NCBI RefSeq assembly: GCF_019145195.1 | Contig: NZ_JAHSTW010000005.1 | Coordinates: 310,001 to 374,000, forward strand | Direction: 5' to 3' | DNA from: Pseudomonas siliginis | GTDB taxonomy: Bacteria > Pseudomonadota > Gammaproteobacteria > Pseudomonadales > Pseudomonadaceae | Length of the DNA: 64,000 nt | Shown here: positions 8,457 through 17,256 of the stretch, piece after piece | Position numbering within the stretch: position 1 is the first letter of the stretch | Layout of the letters: each line of letters begins with the position of its first letter | Translations under genes and position numbers: made by a program | Notes under the pieces: generated by a model | Database searches by the model: none | What the model saw: only the letters and a program-made list of their open reading frames with translations | Told to the model about the DNA's origin: nothing

Positions 8457-9668
8457 ATGAATTCAAGCTTCTGGAAATCCGGCCATACCCCGACCCTGTT
8501 CGCGGCCTTCCTGTATTTCGACCTGAGCTTCATGGTCTGGTACCTGCTCGGCCCGCTGGCGGTGCAGATTGCCGCCGACCTGCACCTGACCACCCAGCAA
8601 CGCGGCCTCGTCGTCGCCACGCCGATTCTCGCCGGCGCGGTGTTGCGCTTCGCCATGGGCATGCTCGCCGATCGCTTGTCGCCGAAGACCGCCGGACTGA
8701 TCGGCCAGGTCATCGTCATCTGCGCGCTGTTCGGTGCGTGGAAACTCGGCATCCACAGTTATGAACAGGCGCTGATCCTCGGCCTGTTCCTCGGCATGGC
8801 CGGCGCGTCGTTTGCTGTGGCCCTGCCGCTGGCCTCGCAGTGGTATCCACCAGAGCATCAGGGCAAAGCCATGGGCATCGCCGGTGCGGGCAACTCCGGC
8901 ACCGTGTTCGCCGCGCTGCTGGCGCCAGTGATTGCCGCCGCGTTCGGCTGGAGCAATGTCTTCGGTTTCGCCCTGATCCCGCTGGTTTTGACCTTGGTGC
9001 TGTTCGCCCTGTTGGCAAAAAACGCCCCGCAGCGGCCAAAACCGAAAGCGATGGCCGACTACTTCAAGGCCCTCGGTGATCGCGACAGCTGGTGGTTCAT
9101 GTTTTTCTACAGCGTCACCTTCGGCGGCTTCATCGGCCTGGCCAGCGCCCTGCCCGGTTACTTCAACGATCAATACGGTCTGAGCCCGGTGACCGCCGGC
9201 TATTACACCGCTGCCTGCGTGTTCGGCGGCAGCCTGATGCGGCCGCTGGGTGGCGCGCTGGCCGATCGCTTCGGCGGCATCCGCACCTTGCTGGCGATGT
9301 ACACCGTCGCTGCGATCTGCATCGCAGCGGTGGGCTTCAATCTGCCAAGTTCCTACGCGGCGCTGGCGCTTTTCGTCTGCACCATGCTCGGCTTGGGCGC
9401 CGGCAACGGTGCGGTTTTCCAATTGGTGCCGCAGCGTTTTCGTCTGGAAATCGGCGTGATGACCGGGCTGATCGGCATGGCCGGCGGTATCGGCGGCTTC
9501 GCCCTCGCCGCCGGTATGGGCGCGATCAAGCAAAGCACCGGCAGCTATCAATTGGCGCTGTGGTTGTTCGCCAGCCTCGGTGTGTTGGCGTGGTTTGGCC
9601 TGCACGGCGTCAAGCGTCGCTGGAGAACTACCTGGGGCTCGGCGGCAGTAACGGCGGCGCGGGTCTGA
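8457..9668 (+). CDS. MFS nitrate/nitrite transporter (NarK/NasA type)
   Basis: The 403-residue product is a 12-segment major facilitator protein of the nitrate-nitrite porter family. It has the signature FGMAGASFAVALPLASQWYP-like stretch near residues 120-140 and a second glycine-rich nitrate signature GNGAVFQLVPQRF near residue 320. It imports nitrate across the inner membrane for assimilation. The frame extends back to 8415, but the start at 8457 is preferred because homologues begin MNSSFWKSGH and GAGG lies just upstream. The kinase/phosphatase gene follows after 7 bp. Confidence 0.93.
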   Translation: MNSSFWKSGHTPTLFAAFLYFDLSFMVWYLLGPLAVQIAADLHLTTQQRGLVVATPILAGAVLRFAMGMLADRLSPKTAGLIGQVIVICALFGAWKLGIHSYEQALILGLFLGMAGASFAVALPLASQWYPPEHQGKAMGIAGAGNSGTVFAALLAPVIAAAFGWSNVFGFALIPLVLTLVLFALLAKNAPQRPKPKAMADYFKALGDRDSWWFMFFYSVTFGGFIGLASALPGYFNDQYGLSPVTAGYYTAACVFGGSLMRPLGGALADRFGGIRTLLAMYTVAAICIAAVGFNLPSSYAALALFVCTMLGLGAGNGAVFQLVPQRFRLEIGVMTGLIGMAGGIGGFALAAGMGAIKQSTGSYQLALWLFASLGVLAWFGLHGVKRRWRTTWGSAAVTAARV

Positions 9669-9675
9669 GGCCTCA

Positions 9676-11346
9676 ATGGCCCTGCAGCTGAGTTTCGCCG
9701 AAGCCAGCGCCACCGGCCCGCGCGCGGAGAATCAGGACGCCCTGCGTTCAGTGACACCGGCGCCGGCACTGGCGGTGAGCAAGGGTTATCTGTTCGCCAT
9801 CGCCGACGGCGTCAGCCAATGCGCCGATGGCGGCCTCGCCGCGCGTTCGACCTTGCAGGCGCTGGCGCTGGACTACTACGCGACGCCGGAAACCTGGAGC
9901 GTGGCCCAGGCGCTGGATCGCCTGCTGCTCGCACAAAATCGCTGGCTGCAGGCCAACGGCGGCGGGCAACCGTTGCTGACCACGGTCAGCGCGCTGGTGA
10001 TGCGCGGTCGACGCTTCACCCTCGCCCACGTCGGCGATTGCCGGGTCTATCGCTGGCACGCCGAGCGCTTGCAGCGCATCAGCGAGGATCACGTCTGGGA
10101 GCAACCGGGCATGCAACACGTGCTCAAACGTGCGCTCGGGCTCGATCAGCATCTGGTCCTGGATTTCCTCGACGGCGAACTGCGTGAGGGCGAAAGCTTC
10201 GTTTTACTCAGCGACGGCGTCTGGTCGACCTTGGGCGATACCGCGATCGCGGCGATTCTGCGTGATCAAGCGGATCTGCACAGCGCGGCGCAAACCTTGG
10301 TCAACGCCGCGCATCTGGCCGGCAGTCAGGACAACGCCAGTGCCCTGCTGGTGCGCGTCGATGCGCTGGGCGAAGCGAGCATCGGCGATGCGCTGGTGCA
10401 ATTGCAGCAATGGCCACTGCCGCCGGCGCTGAAACCCGGGCGAGCGTTTGAAGGCTGGCAGGTGCAAGACATCATCGGCCAGAGCCAGCAATCATTGCTG
10501 TATCGCGTGCTCGATAGTCAGGGCCAGCCTTGGCTGTTGAAGACCTTGCCGACGCGGCTCGCCGACGATCCGCAAGCCGGGCAGGCGCTGCTGTCGGAAG
10601 AATGGTTCCTAAAGCGCGTGGCCGGCCGGCATTTTCCGCAAATCCATGCCTGCACTCAGCGTCAACATTTGTATTACGTGATGCGCGAATACGCCGGGAC
10701 GACGCTGGCCGACGTGTTTCAACACAGCGGCCCGTTGCCTTTGGCGCAGTGGCAGGACATCGCCGAGCGGCTGTTGCGCGCGGTCGGGTTGCTGCATCGA
10801 CGGCAGATTCTGCACCGCGACATCAAACCGGAAAACCTGCTGCTGGGGGATGACGGCGAACTGCGCCTGCTGGATTTCGGCCTGGCTTATTGCCCGGGAT
10901 TGTCGGAGGACGCGCCGTCGACCCTGCCGGGAACGCCTAGTTTCATCGCCCCGGAAGCGTTTCGCGGCGAGTCGCCAAGTGCGCAGCAGGATTTGTATTC
11001 TGTCGGCGTCACTCTCTATTACCTGCTCACCGGGCATTTTCCCTACGGCGAAATAGAAGCATTCCAGCGGCCCCGATTCGGCGTGCCGGTGAGTGCCAGT
11101 CGCTATCGCCCGGACTTGCCGGAATGGCTGGCGCAAAGTCTGGAACGTGGCGTTGCCGCCGATCCGCAGCAACGCTTCGAAACCGCTGAAGAGTGGCTGC
11201 TGGTGCTGGAACAGGGTGAGCGGCAAAGTTTGAGTGTGCGGCCCCGGCCTTTGTTGGAACGGGAGCCGTTGAAGGTCTGGCGGACGATGGCGCTTCTGGC
11301 ATTGCTCGGGAATGTGGTGCTGCTGGTTTTGTTGTTTCACAGTTGA
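9676..11346 (+). CDS. Bifunctional PP2C-type phosphatase / serine-threonine kinase, membrane anchored
   Basis: The 556-residue protein joins an N-terminal PP2C phosphatase (about 1-230; metal-binding aspartates in ADGVSQ, D121 in VGDCRVY, D180 in LSDGVW, D219 in GSQDNAS) to a eukaryotic-like kinase (about 255-515; HRDIKPEN at 380, DFG at 400, GTPSFIAPEAF). A single membrane segment ends the protein (about 535-553). Both catalytic domains look intact. The gene follows the nitrate transporter after 7 bp and occupies the position of PA1782 in P. aeruginosa; substrates are unknown. A link to nitrate uptake is inferred from the operon. Confidence 0.92.
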   Translation: MALQLSFAEASATGPRAENQDALRSVTPAPALAVSKGYLFAIADGVSQCADGGLAARSTLQALALDYYATPETWSVAQALDRLLLAQNRWLQANGGGQPLLTTVSALVMRGRRFTLAHVGDCRVYRWHAERLQRISEDHVWEQPGMQHVLKRALGLDQHLVLDFLDGELREGESFVLLSDGVWSTLGDTAIAAILRDQADLHSAAQTLVNAAHLAGSQDNASALLVRVDALGEASIGDALVQLQQWPLPPALKPGRAFEGWQVQDIIGQSQQSLLYRVLDSQGQPWLLKTLPTRLADDPQAGQALLSEEWFLKRVAGRHFPQIHACTQRQHLYYVMREYAGTTLADVFQHSGPLPLAQWQDIAERLLRAVGLLHRRQILHRDIKPENLLLGDDGELRLLDFGLAYCPGLSEDAPSTLPGTPSFIAPEAFRGESPSAQQDLYSVGVTLYYLLTGHFPYGEIEAFQRPRFGVPVSASRYRPDLPEWLAQSLERGVAADPQQRFETAEEWLLVLEQGERQSLSVRPRPLLEREPLKVWRTMALLALLGNVVLLVLLFHS

Positions 11347-11360
11347 ACCGCACCGCGCCA

Positions 11361-11435
11361 TTCGCGAGCAGGCTCGCTCCCACAGGGAATTTGTGTCGTT
11401 CGCAGACACCTTGTGGGAGCGAGCCTGCTCGCGAA
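11361..11435. repeat. REP doublet, short-spacer class (29-base spacer)
   Basis: Inverted copies of the GTGGGAGCGAGCC-type core with CGCGA ends outward. The spacer is about 10 bases longer than in the other members of this class. It lies right after the kinase/phosphatase stop. Confidence 0.9.
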
Positions 11436-11562
11436 GGCATTCGGCTTCACACCGCATAACCCCAAGAATTAACGCGCCACGAACGAGCAACACGCCTCGA
11501 TTCGGTGCAAAAAAATCTCTTGTCACAACCCCAATCCCCAATAAATCCGCGTCCCCCCGAGT

Positions 11563-11578
11563 TGGCACAACCACTGCA
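11563..11578 (+). promoter_or_regulatory. Sigma-54 promoter of the nirBD operon
   Basis: TTGGCAC-N5-CTGCA with GG at 11564-11565 and GC at 11576-11577. The predicted start is near 11589, upstream of the hairpin leader. Confidence 0.8.
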
Positions 11579-11607
11579 TTACCCTTTTCACCATACATAC
11601 AGCCCAA

Positions 11608-11694
11608 CCTTCAACGACGAAGGCTGCGCTTCCCGAGAGAACGGGACCAGGACAAAGGCGTCCTCGCTAGGCAACTAGCGGGACGCCTTTTTTT
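11608..11694 (+). promoter_or_regulatory. NasT-responsive leader of nirB with three hexaloop hairpins
   Basis: Three successive 5-bp hairpins have six-base loops with A at position 1 and G at position 4: CCTTC-AACGAC-GAAGG (11608-11623), TCCCG-AGAGAA-CGGGA (11631-11646) and AGGAC-AAAGGC-GTCCT (11649-11664). The last overlaps the left arm of a strong terminator, GGCGTCC...GGACGCC plus CGCTAG/CTAGCG, with a T7 run (11657-11694). NasT binding would therefore favour the hairpin and block termination. Known ANTAR targets have two such hairpins; a third is unusual. Confidence 0.87.
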
Positions 11695-11764
11695 GTTTGC
11701 GCAAAATTTGTCGAGCAAGGCCCGACGGCCCACCAGAGGCCAGCCGCAGCTCCCGGAGAACCTG

Positions 11765-14218
11765 ATGAAAAAACTCAAACTGGTGATGATCGGCAATGGC
11801 ATGGCCGGGGTGCGTACCCTGGAAGAACTGCTCAAGCTGAGCGACGAGCTCTACGACATCACCGTCTTCGGCGCCGAACCGCACACCAACTACAACCGCA
11901 TCCTGCTGTCGCCGGTGCTGGCCGGCGAGCAGACGTTCGAAGAGATCGTCCTCAACGACCTCGACTGGTACCTGGAAAACAACATCAAGTTGCTGCTCAA
12001 CCGCAAAGTGGTGGAGATCGACCGGGTCAAACGCCGAGTGATTGCCGAGGACGGCACCGAAGCCGAGTACGATCGCCTGCTGATCGCCACCGGCTCGACT
12101 CCGTTCATCCTGCCAATCCCCGGCAACACTTTGCAGGGCGTGATCGGTTATCGCGACATCGCCGACACCCAGGCCATGATCGACACCGCCAGGACCCACA
12201 AGCACGCCGTGGTCATCGGCGGCGGCCTGCTCGGCCTCGAAGCGGCCAACGGCCTGATGCTGCGCGGCATGCACGTCACCGTGGTGCACCTCGGCGAATG
12301 GCTGCTGGAGCGCCAACTGGACAAGACCAGCGGCCAGCTTCTGCAATCGGCGCTGGAATCCCGTGGCCTGCATTTTCGCCTGTGCGAACAGACCCAAGCC
12401 TTGCACGACGCCGGCAATGGCCGGGTCGGCTCGGTGCAGTTCAAGAACGGCGACATCATTCCTGCCGATCTGGTGGTGATGGCCGCCGGCATCCGCCCCA
12501 ACACCGAACTGGCAGAAAAGGCCGGCATTCCGTGCAATCGCGGGATTCTGGTCAACGACACCCTGCAAACCTACGACCCGCGCATCTACGCAATCGGCGA
12601 ATGCGCCAGCCATCGCGGCATCGCCTACGGCCTCGTTGCGCCGCTGTTCGAACAAGCCAAGGTCTGCGCCAATCACCTCGCGCAACTGGGTTTCGCTCGC
12701 TATCAGGGTTCAGTGACCTCGACCAAATTGAAAGTCACCGGCATCGACCTGTTCTCCGCCGGCGACTTCATGGGCGGCGAAGGTACCGAGACTATCACCC
12801 TCTCCGACCCGATTGGCGGCGTGTACAAAAAACTGGTGATCAAGGATGACGTGCTGGTCGGCGCCTGTCTGTACGGCGATACGGCAGATGGCGGTTGGTA
12901 TTTCCGGCAGATTCGTGAGAATCACGCCATCGGCGAGATCCGCGATCACCTCATGTTCGGCGAAAACGCCCTAGGCGACGTAGGACATCAGGGCCAGGAC
13001 AAAGCCATGGTCATGGCCGACAGCGCCGAAGTCTGCGGCTGCAACGGTGTGTGCAAGGGCACCATCGTCAAGGCCATTCAGGAACATGGTCTGTTCAGCG
13101 TCGATGAAGTGAAGAAACACACCAAGGCTGCCAGCTCCTGCGGTTCCTGCGCCGGCCTTGTTGAACAGATCCTGATCAATACGGTGGGTGGCGCGGCCGA
13201 CGTCAAACCGAAAAGCGAAAAAGCCATCTGCGGTTGCAGCGACCTCAACCACGGGCAGATTCGTCAGGCGATCCGTCAGGAACACCTGCTGACCATCGCC
13301 GAGACCATGAGTTACCTGAACTGGCGCACACCCAATGGCTGCGCGACCTGTCGCCCGGCGCTCAACTACTACCTGATTTCCACCTGGCCGGGCGAGGCCA
13401 AGGACGATCCGCAATCGCGCCTGATCAACGAACGCGCCCACGCCAACATCCAGAAGGACGGCACCTATTCGGTGGTGCCGCGCATGTGGGGCGGCGTGAC
13501 CAATCCATCGGAACTGCGGCGGATCGCCGATGTGGCCGACAAGTACAACGTGCCGATGGTCAAGGTCACCGGCGGTCAGCGCATCGACTTGCTGGGGATC
13601 AAGAAACAGGACCTGCCCGGCGTGTGGAAAGACCTCGACATGCCGTCCGGCCACGCCTACGGCAAATCCATCCGCACCGTGAAAACCTGCGTCGGCAGCG
13701 AGTTCTGCCGCTTCGGCACGCAGAACTCGACGCAACTGGGCATCGAACTCGAGCACGACCTGTTCAACATGTGGTCGCCGCACAAAGTGAAGCTGGCAGT
13801 GTCCGGTTGCCCACGCAACTGCTCGGAAGCGGGCATCAAGGACGTAGGAATTATCGGCGTCGACTCCGGCTGGGAGATGTACATCGGTGGCAACGGCGGG
13901 ATCAAGACCGAAGTCGCCGAGTTCTTCGTCAAACTGAAAACTGCCGAGGAAGTCCGCGAATACAACGGCGCGTTCCTGCAGCTCTACCGCGAGGAAGCCT
14001 TCTACCTCGAACGCACCGTGCATTACCTGCAACGGGTCGGCATGGAGCACATCAAGAAGAACGTGCTCGAAGACGCCGAGCGGCGCAAGGCCCTGAATGA
14101 GCGCCTGCAATTCTCCCTGTCGTTCGAACAGGACCCGTGGAAGGAGCGCCTGGCGCAGCCGCAACTGAAGAAAGAATTCGACGTGATCCCCGTGAAAAAC
14201 CTGGAGGTGCCGGCATGA
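11765..14218 (+). CDS. nirB: Assimilatory nitrite reductase large subunit NirB
   Basis: NirB reduces nitrite to ammonium with NAD(P)H. The 817-residue product has an N-terminal FAD/NAD(P) domain (MIGNGMAGVRTLEEL and VVIGGGLLGLEAANG near 140), two BFD-like [2Fe-2S] segments (CGCNGVCKG from C424; CGCSDLNHG from C489), and the siroheme/[4Fe-4S] domain with cysteines C642, C648, C682 and C686. The frame is open upstream through the leader, but AGAACCTG-ATG at 11765 fits orthologues (MKKLKLVMIGNGMAG). It overlaps nirD by 4 bases. Confidence 0.97.
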   Translation: MKKLKLVMIGNGMAGVRTLEELLKLSDELYDITVFGAEPHTNYNRILLSPVLAGEQTFEEIVLNDLDWYLENNIKLLLNRKVVEIDRVKRRVIAEDGTEAEYDRLLIATGSTPFILPIPGNTLQGVIGYRDIADTQAMIDTARTHKHAVVIGGGLLGLEAANGLMLRGMHVTVVHLGEWLLERQLDKTSGQLLQSALESRGLHFRLCEQTQALHDAGNGRVGSVQFKNGDIIPADLVVMAAGIRPNTELAEKAGIPCNRGILVNDTLQTYDPRIYAIGECASHRGIAYGLVAPLFEQAKVCANHLAQLGFARYQGSVTSTKLKVTGIDLFSAGDFMGGEGTETITLSDPIGGVYKKLVIKDDVLVGACLYGDTADGGWYFRQIRENHAIGEIRDHLMFGENALGDVGHQGQDKAMVMADSAEVCGCNGVCKGTIVKAIQEHGLFSVDEVKKHTKAASSCGSCAGLVEQILINTVGGAADVKPKSEKAICGCSDLNHGQIRQAIRQEHLLTIAETMSYLNWRTPNGCATCRPALNYYLISTWPGEAKDDPQSRLINERAHANIQKDGTYSVVPRMWGGVTNPSELRRIADVADKYNVPMVKVTGGQRIDLLGIKKQDLPGVWKDLDMPSGHAYGKSIRTVKTCVGSEFCRFGTQNSTQLGIELEHDLFNMWSPHKVKLAVSGCPRNCSEAGIKDVGIIGVDSGWEMYIGGNGGIKTEVAEFFVKLKTAEEVREYNGAFLQLYREEAFYLERTVHYLQRVGMEHIKKNVLEDAERRKALNERLQFSLSFEQDPWKERLAQPQLKKEFDVIPVKNLEVPA

Positions 14219-14532
14219 ACTGGCTCGATATCTGTGCGCTGGAAGAGATCAACGCCCTCGGCTCGCGGATCATTGCCGGGCCGAAAGGTGACATCGCGAT
14301 TTTTCGTACAAGCGACGACGAGGTTTTCGCCCTCGATGATCGCTGCCCGCACAAGGGCGGCCCGCTGTCGCAGGGTCTGATCTATGGCAAACGCGTCGCC
14401 TGCCCGCTGCACAACTGGCAGATCGACCTCGAAACCGGCGAAGCCCAGGCGCCGGACATCGGCTGCGCCCATCACCATCCGGCGCGAGTCGAGAATGGCC
14501 GGGTGCAACTGGCCCTGCGGGACGCCATCTGA
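14215..14532 (+). CDS. nirD: Nitrite reductase small subunit NirD
   Basis: The 105-residue protein is a Rieske-fold subunit that supports NirB. It keeps CPHKGGPLSQG and CPLHNWQIDLETG, i.e. the C-x-H and C-x2-H spacing of a Rieske-type ligand set. The start overlaps the nirB stop (ATGA at 14215-14218) with GGAGGTGCCGGC upstream, and its stop overlaps the next ATG (TGATG), implying translational coupling of the three genes. Confidence 0.95.
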   Translation: MNWLDICALEEINALGSRIIAGPKGDIAIFRTSDDEVFALDDRCPHKGGPLSQGLIYGKRVACPLHNWQIDLETGEAQAPDIGCAHHHPARVENGRVQLALRDAI

Positions 14533-17243
14533 TGAACCGCCAGACGACCGCCTCGACCTGCTGCTACTGCGGGGTCGGCTGCGGCGTACTGATCGAGCAT
14601 GACGGCGAGCGCATCCTCGGCGTCAGCGGCGATCCGGCGCACCCGGCCAACTTCGGCAAACTGTGCAGCAAAGGCTCGACGCTGCACCTGACCGGCGACC
14701 TCGCCGCCCGCGCCTTGTACCCGGAACTGCGCCTGGGCAAAGGCCTGGCGCGCAGCCGTACTGACTGGGATACGGCACTGGAACACGCCGCCAACGTGTT
14801 TGCCGAAACCATCGCCGAACACGGCCCGGACAGCGTGGCGTTCTACATCTCCGGGCAGTTGCTCACCGAGGACTACTACGCCTTCAACAAACTGGCGCGG
14901 GCGCTGGTCGGCACCAACAACATCGACAGTAATTCGCGGCTGTGCATGTCCTCGGCGGTGGTCGGCTACAAACGCAGCCTCGGCGCAGATGCCCCGCCGT
15001 GCAGTTATGAGGATCTGGAGTTCAGCGACTGCGTGATGATCGTCGGCAGTAACATGGCCTACGCACATCCGGTACTTTTCCGTCGACTGGAGGAAGCCAA
15101 ATCCCGTCGCCCGCAGATGAAAGTCATCGTTATCGACCCACGTCGCACCGACACCTGCGATTTGGCTGACCTGCATCTGGCGATTCTTCCGGGTACCGAT
15201 GTCGCCTTGTTCCATGGGATTTTGCATCTGCTGCTGTGGGAAGACTGGGTCGATCGCGATTTCATCAAGGCGCACACCGAAGGCCTCGCCGAACTCAAAA
15301 CCCTGGTGCGCGATTACACCCCGCAAATGGTTTCGCAACTGTGCGGCATCAGCATCGAGCAACTGCAGCAATGCGCAGAATGGGTCGGCACTGCGCCGAG
15401 CTTCCTGTCGCTGTGGTGCATGGGCCTGAATCAGTCCAGCGCCGGCAGCGCGAAAAACAGCGCGCTGATCAATCTGCACCTGGCCACCGGGCAAATTGGC
15501 CGGCCCGGTGCAGGACCTTTCTCCCTGACGGGTCAGCCAAACGCCATGGGCGGACGGGAAACCGGCAGTCTGTCCAATCTGCTACCCGGCCATCGTGATG
15601 CCGGCAATGCGGAACATCGCGCCGAGGTGGCAGCGTACTGGGGCGTCGAGAGCTTGCCCGAGGCGCCGGGCCTGAGCGCCATCGAACTGTTCGAAAACCT
15701 GCGCAGCGGAAAAATCAAAGCACTGTGGATTGCCTGTACCAACCCGGCGCAATCGATGCCCGATCAGAGCGCAATCCGCGCAGCGCTTGAGGCCTGCCCT
15801 TTTGTGGTATTGCAAGAAGCCTTTCGCACCACCGAAACCGCTGCATTTGCCGACCTGCTGTTACCCGCCGCCAGTTGGGGCGAGAAAGAAGGTTCGGTGA
15901 CCAACTCCGAGCGGCGCATTTCCCACGTGCGCAAAGCGGTTGTCGCACCGGGCGAAGCGCGGCCGGACTGGGCGATCACGGTGGATTTCGCACAGCGTCT
16001 GGAGAAACGTCTGCGCCCCAGGCAGCCGAGCCTGTTCGCTTTCGATCAACCTGCGCAGTTGTTTGATGAATTCAAAGCGCTGACCCGTGGGCGAGACCTG
16101 GATCTGTCCGGAATCAGTCACGCCTTGATCGACGAGATCGGTCCGCAGCAATGGCCCTTCCCTGCCGGCGCCCGCCAAGGCACGCCACGCTTGTACAGCG
16201 ACGGCATTTTTCCTACAGCCAATGGCCGCGCGCAGTTCATTGCCGATCCGTACCGCGCCGCCAAGGAACAACGCGACGCGCGCTTCCCGCTGACTTTGAT
16301 CACCGGTCGCCTGCGTGACCAGTGGCACGGCATGAGCCGCACCGGCACCGCCGCGCAATTGTTCGGCCACGTCAGCGAAGCCGTGCTGAGCCTGCACCCT
16401 GACGAAATGCGTCGGCACCGCTTGCAGCCCGGTGATCTGGTCAATCTGAAAAGCCGCCGTGGCGCGGTGATTGTTGCGGTCGGCAGCGACGACAGCGTGC
16501 GTCCGGGCCAGGCGTTCCTGCCGATGCACTGGGGCGATCGCTATCTCAAGGGCGGCGTCAACACGCTGACCTTGCCGGCGTTTGATCCGCTGTCCAGGCA
16601 ACCGGAGCTCAAGCACAGCGGCGTGCGTCTGGAGGCAGTCAACCTGCCGTGGCAACTGTTCGCTTTGATCGAGGGTGATGTTCAGCGGCATTTCGAGACG
16701 CTACGACCGCTGTGCGAGGCGTTTTCCTACGTCAGCCTCAGCCTTGTCGGGCGTGAGCGACCAGCGTTGCTGATACGCGCTGCACACGTCCAGGCGCCGG
16801 ATCCACAGCTGCTGGGCGAGATCGACCAATGCCTGTCACTGCTGGATGGCCCGGTTCTGGCCTATGACGATCCGCGTCGTGCCATTGGCAAGCGGGTGCG
16901 CATCGAAAACGGCCGTATTACTGCGATTCGCCTGGCCGGCGAAACCCTTGCGCAACACTGGTTGCAGAGCTTGTGGCTGGAGGGCCGCGCCGACCAACAA
17001 CTGCGGCGCTGGCTGCTCGCGCCGATGAGCGCGCCGCCCGGCACTGTCGGAGCGATCGCCACCGACAAGACCTTGTGCAATTGCGAAAACGTCAGCCTCA
17101 ACGCAGTCTGCGCCGGCATTCGCCAGGGCCTGGATCTGCAAGGCCTGAAAAAAACTCTCCGATGCGGTACGCAATGCGGTTCCTGCGTGCCGGAAATCAA
17201 GCGTCTGCTGGCTGCCGAAGCGCGGCCGGTCGCGGTCATTTAA
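14532..17243 (+). CDS. Assimilatory nitrate reductase, molybdopterin catalytic subunit
   Basis: The 903-residue product belongs to the NasC/NarB family. An N-terminal [4Fe-4S] motif uses cysteines at about 10/11, 13, 17 and 45; the bis-MGD domain follows (SNSRLCMSSAVVGYK, TGQPNAMGGRETG); the molybdopterin dinucleotide-binding domain is near 570-690 (GRLRDQWHGMSRTG). A C-terminal BFD-like [2Fe-2S] domain (CNCENVS at C849, then CGTQCGSC) is the feature of NasA-type reductases that accept electrons from NADH or flavodoxin partners. Nitrate is reduced to nitrite in the cytoplasm. It is coupled to nirD upstream and followed by cobA after 13 bp. Confidence 0.94.
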   Translation: MNRQTTASTCCYCGVGCGVLIEHDGERILGVSGDPAHPANFGKLCSKGSTLHLTGDLAARALYPELRLGKGLARSRTDWDTALEHAANVFAETIAEHGPDSVAFYISGQLLTEDYYAFNKLARALVGTNNIDSNSRLCMSSAVVGYKRSLGADAPPCSYEDLEFSDCVMIVGSNMAYAHPVLFRRLEEAKSRRPQMKVIVIDPRRTDTCDLADLHLAILPGTDVALFHGILHLLLWEDWVDRDFIKAHTEGLAELKTLVRDYTPQMVSQLCGISIEQLQQCAEWVGTAPSFLSLWCMGLNQSSAGSAKNSALINLHLATGQIGRPGAGPFSLTGQPNAMGGRETGSLSNLLPGHRDAGNAEHRAEVAAYWGVESLPEAPGLSAIELFENLRSGKIKALWIACTNPAQSMPDQSAIRAALEACPFVVLQEAFRTTETAAFADLLLPAASWGEKEGSVTNSERRISHVRKAVVAPGEARPDWAITVDFAQRLEKRLRPRQPSLFAFDQPAQLFDEFKALTRGRDLDLSGISHALIDEIGPQQWPFPAGARQGTPRLYSDGIFPTANGRAQFIADPYRAAKEQRDARFPLTLITGRLRDQWHGMSRTGTAAQLFGHVSEAVLSLHPDEMRRHRLQPGDLVNLKSRRGAVIVAVGSDDSVRPGQAFLPMHWGDRYLKGGVNTLTLPAFDPLSRQPELKHSGVRLEAVNLPWQLFALIEGDVQRHFETLRPLCEAFSYVSLSLVGRERPALLIRAAHVQAPDPQLLGEIDQCLSLLDGPVLAYDDPRRAIGKRVRIENGRITAIRLAGETLAQHWLQSLWLEGRADQQLRRWLLAPMSAPPGTVGAIATDKTLCNCENVSLNAVCAGIRQGLDLQGLKKTLRCGTQCGSCVPEIKRLLAAEARPVAVI

Positions 17244-17256
17244 CGAGGACAACACC

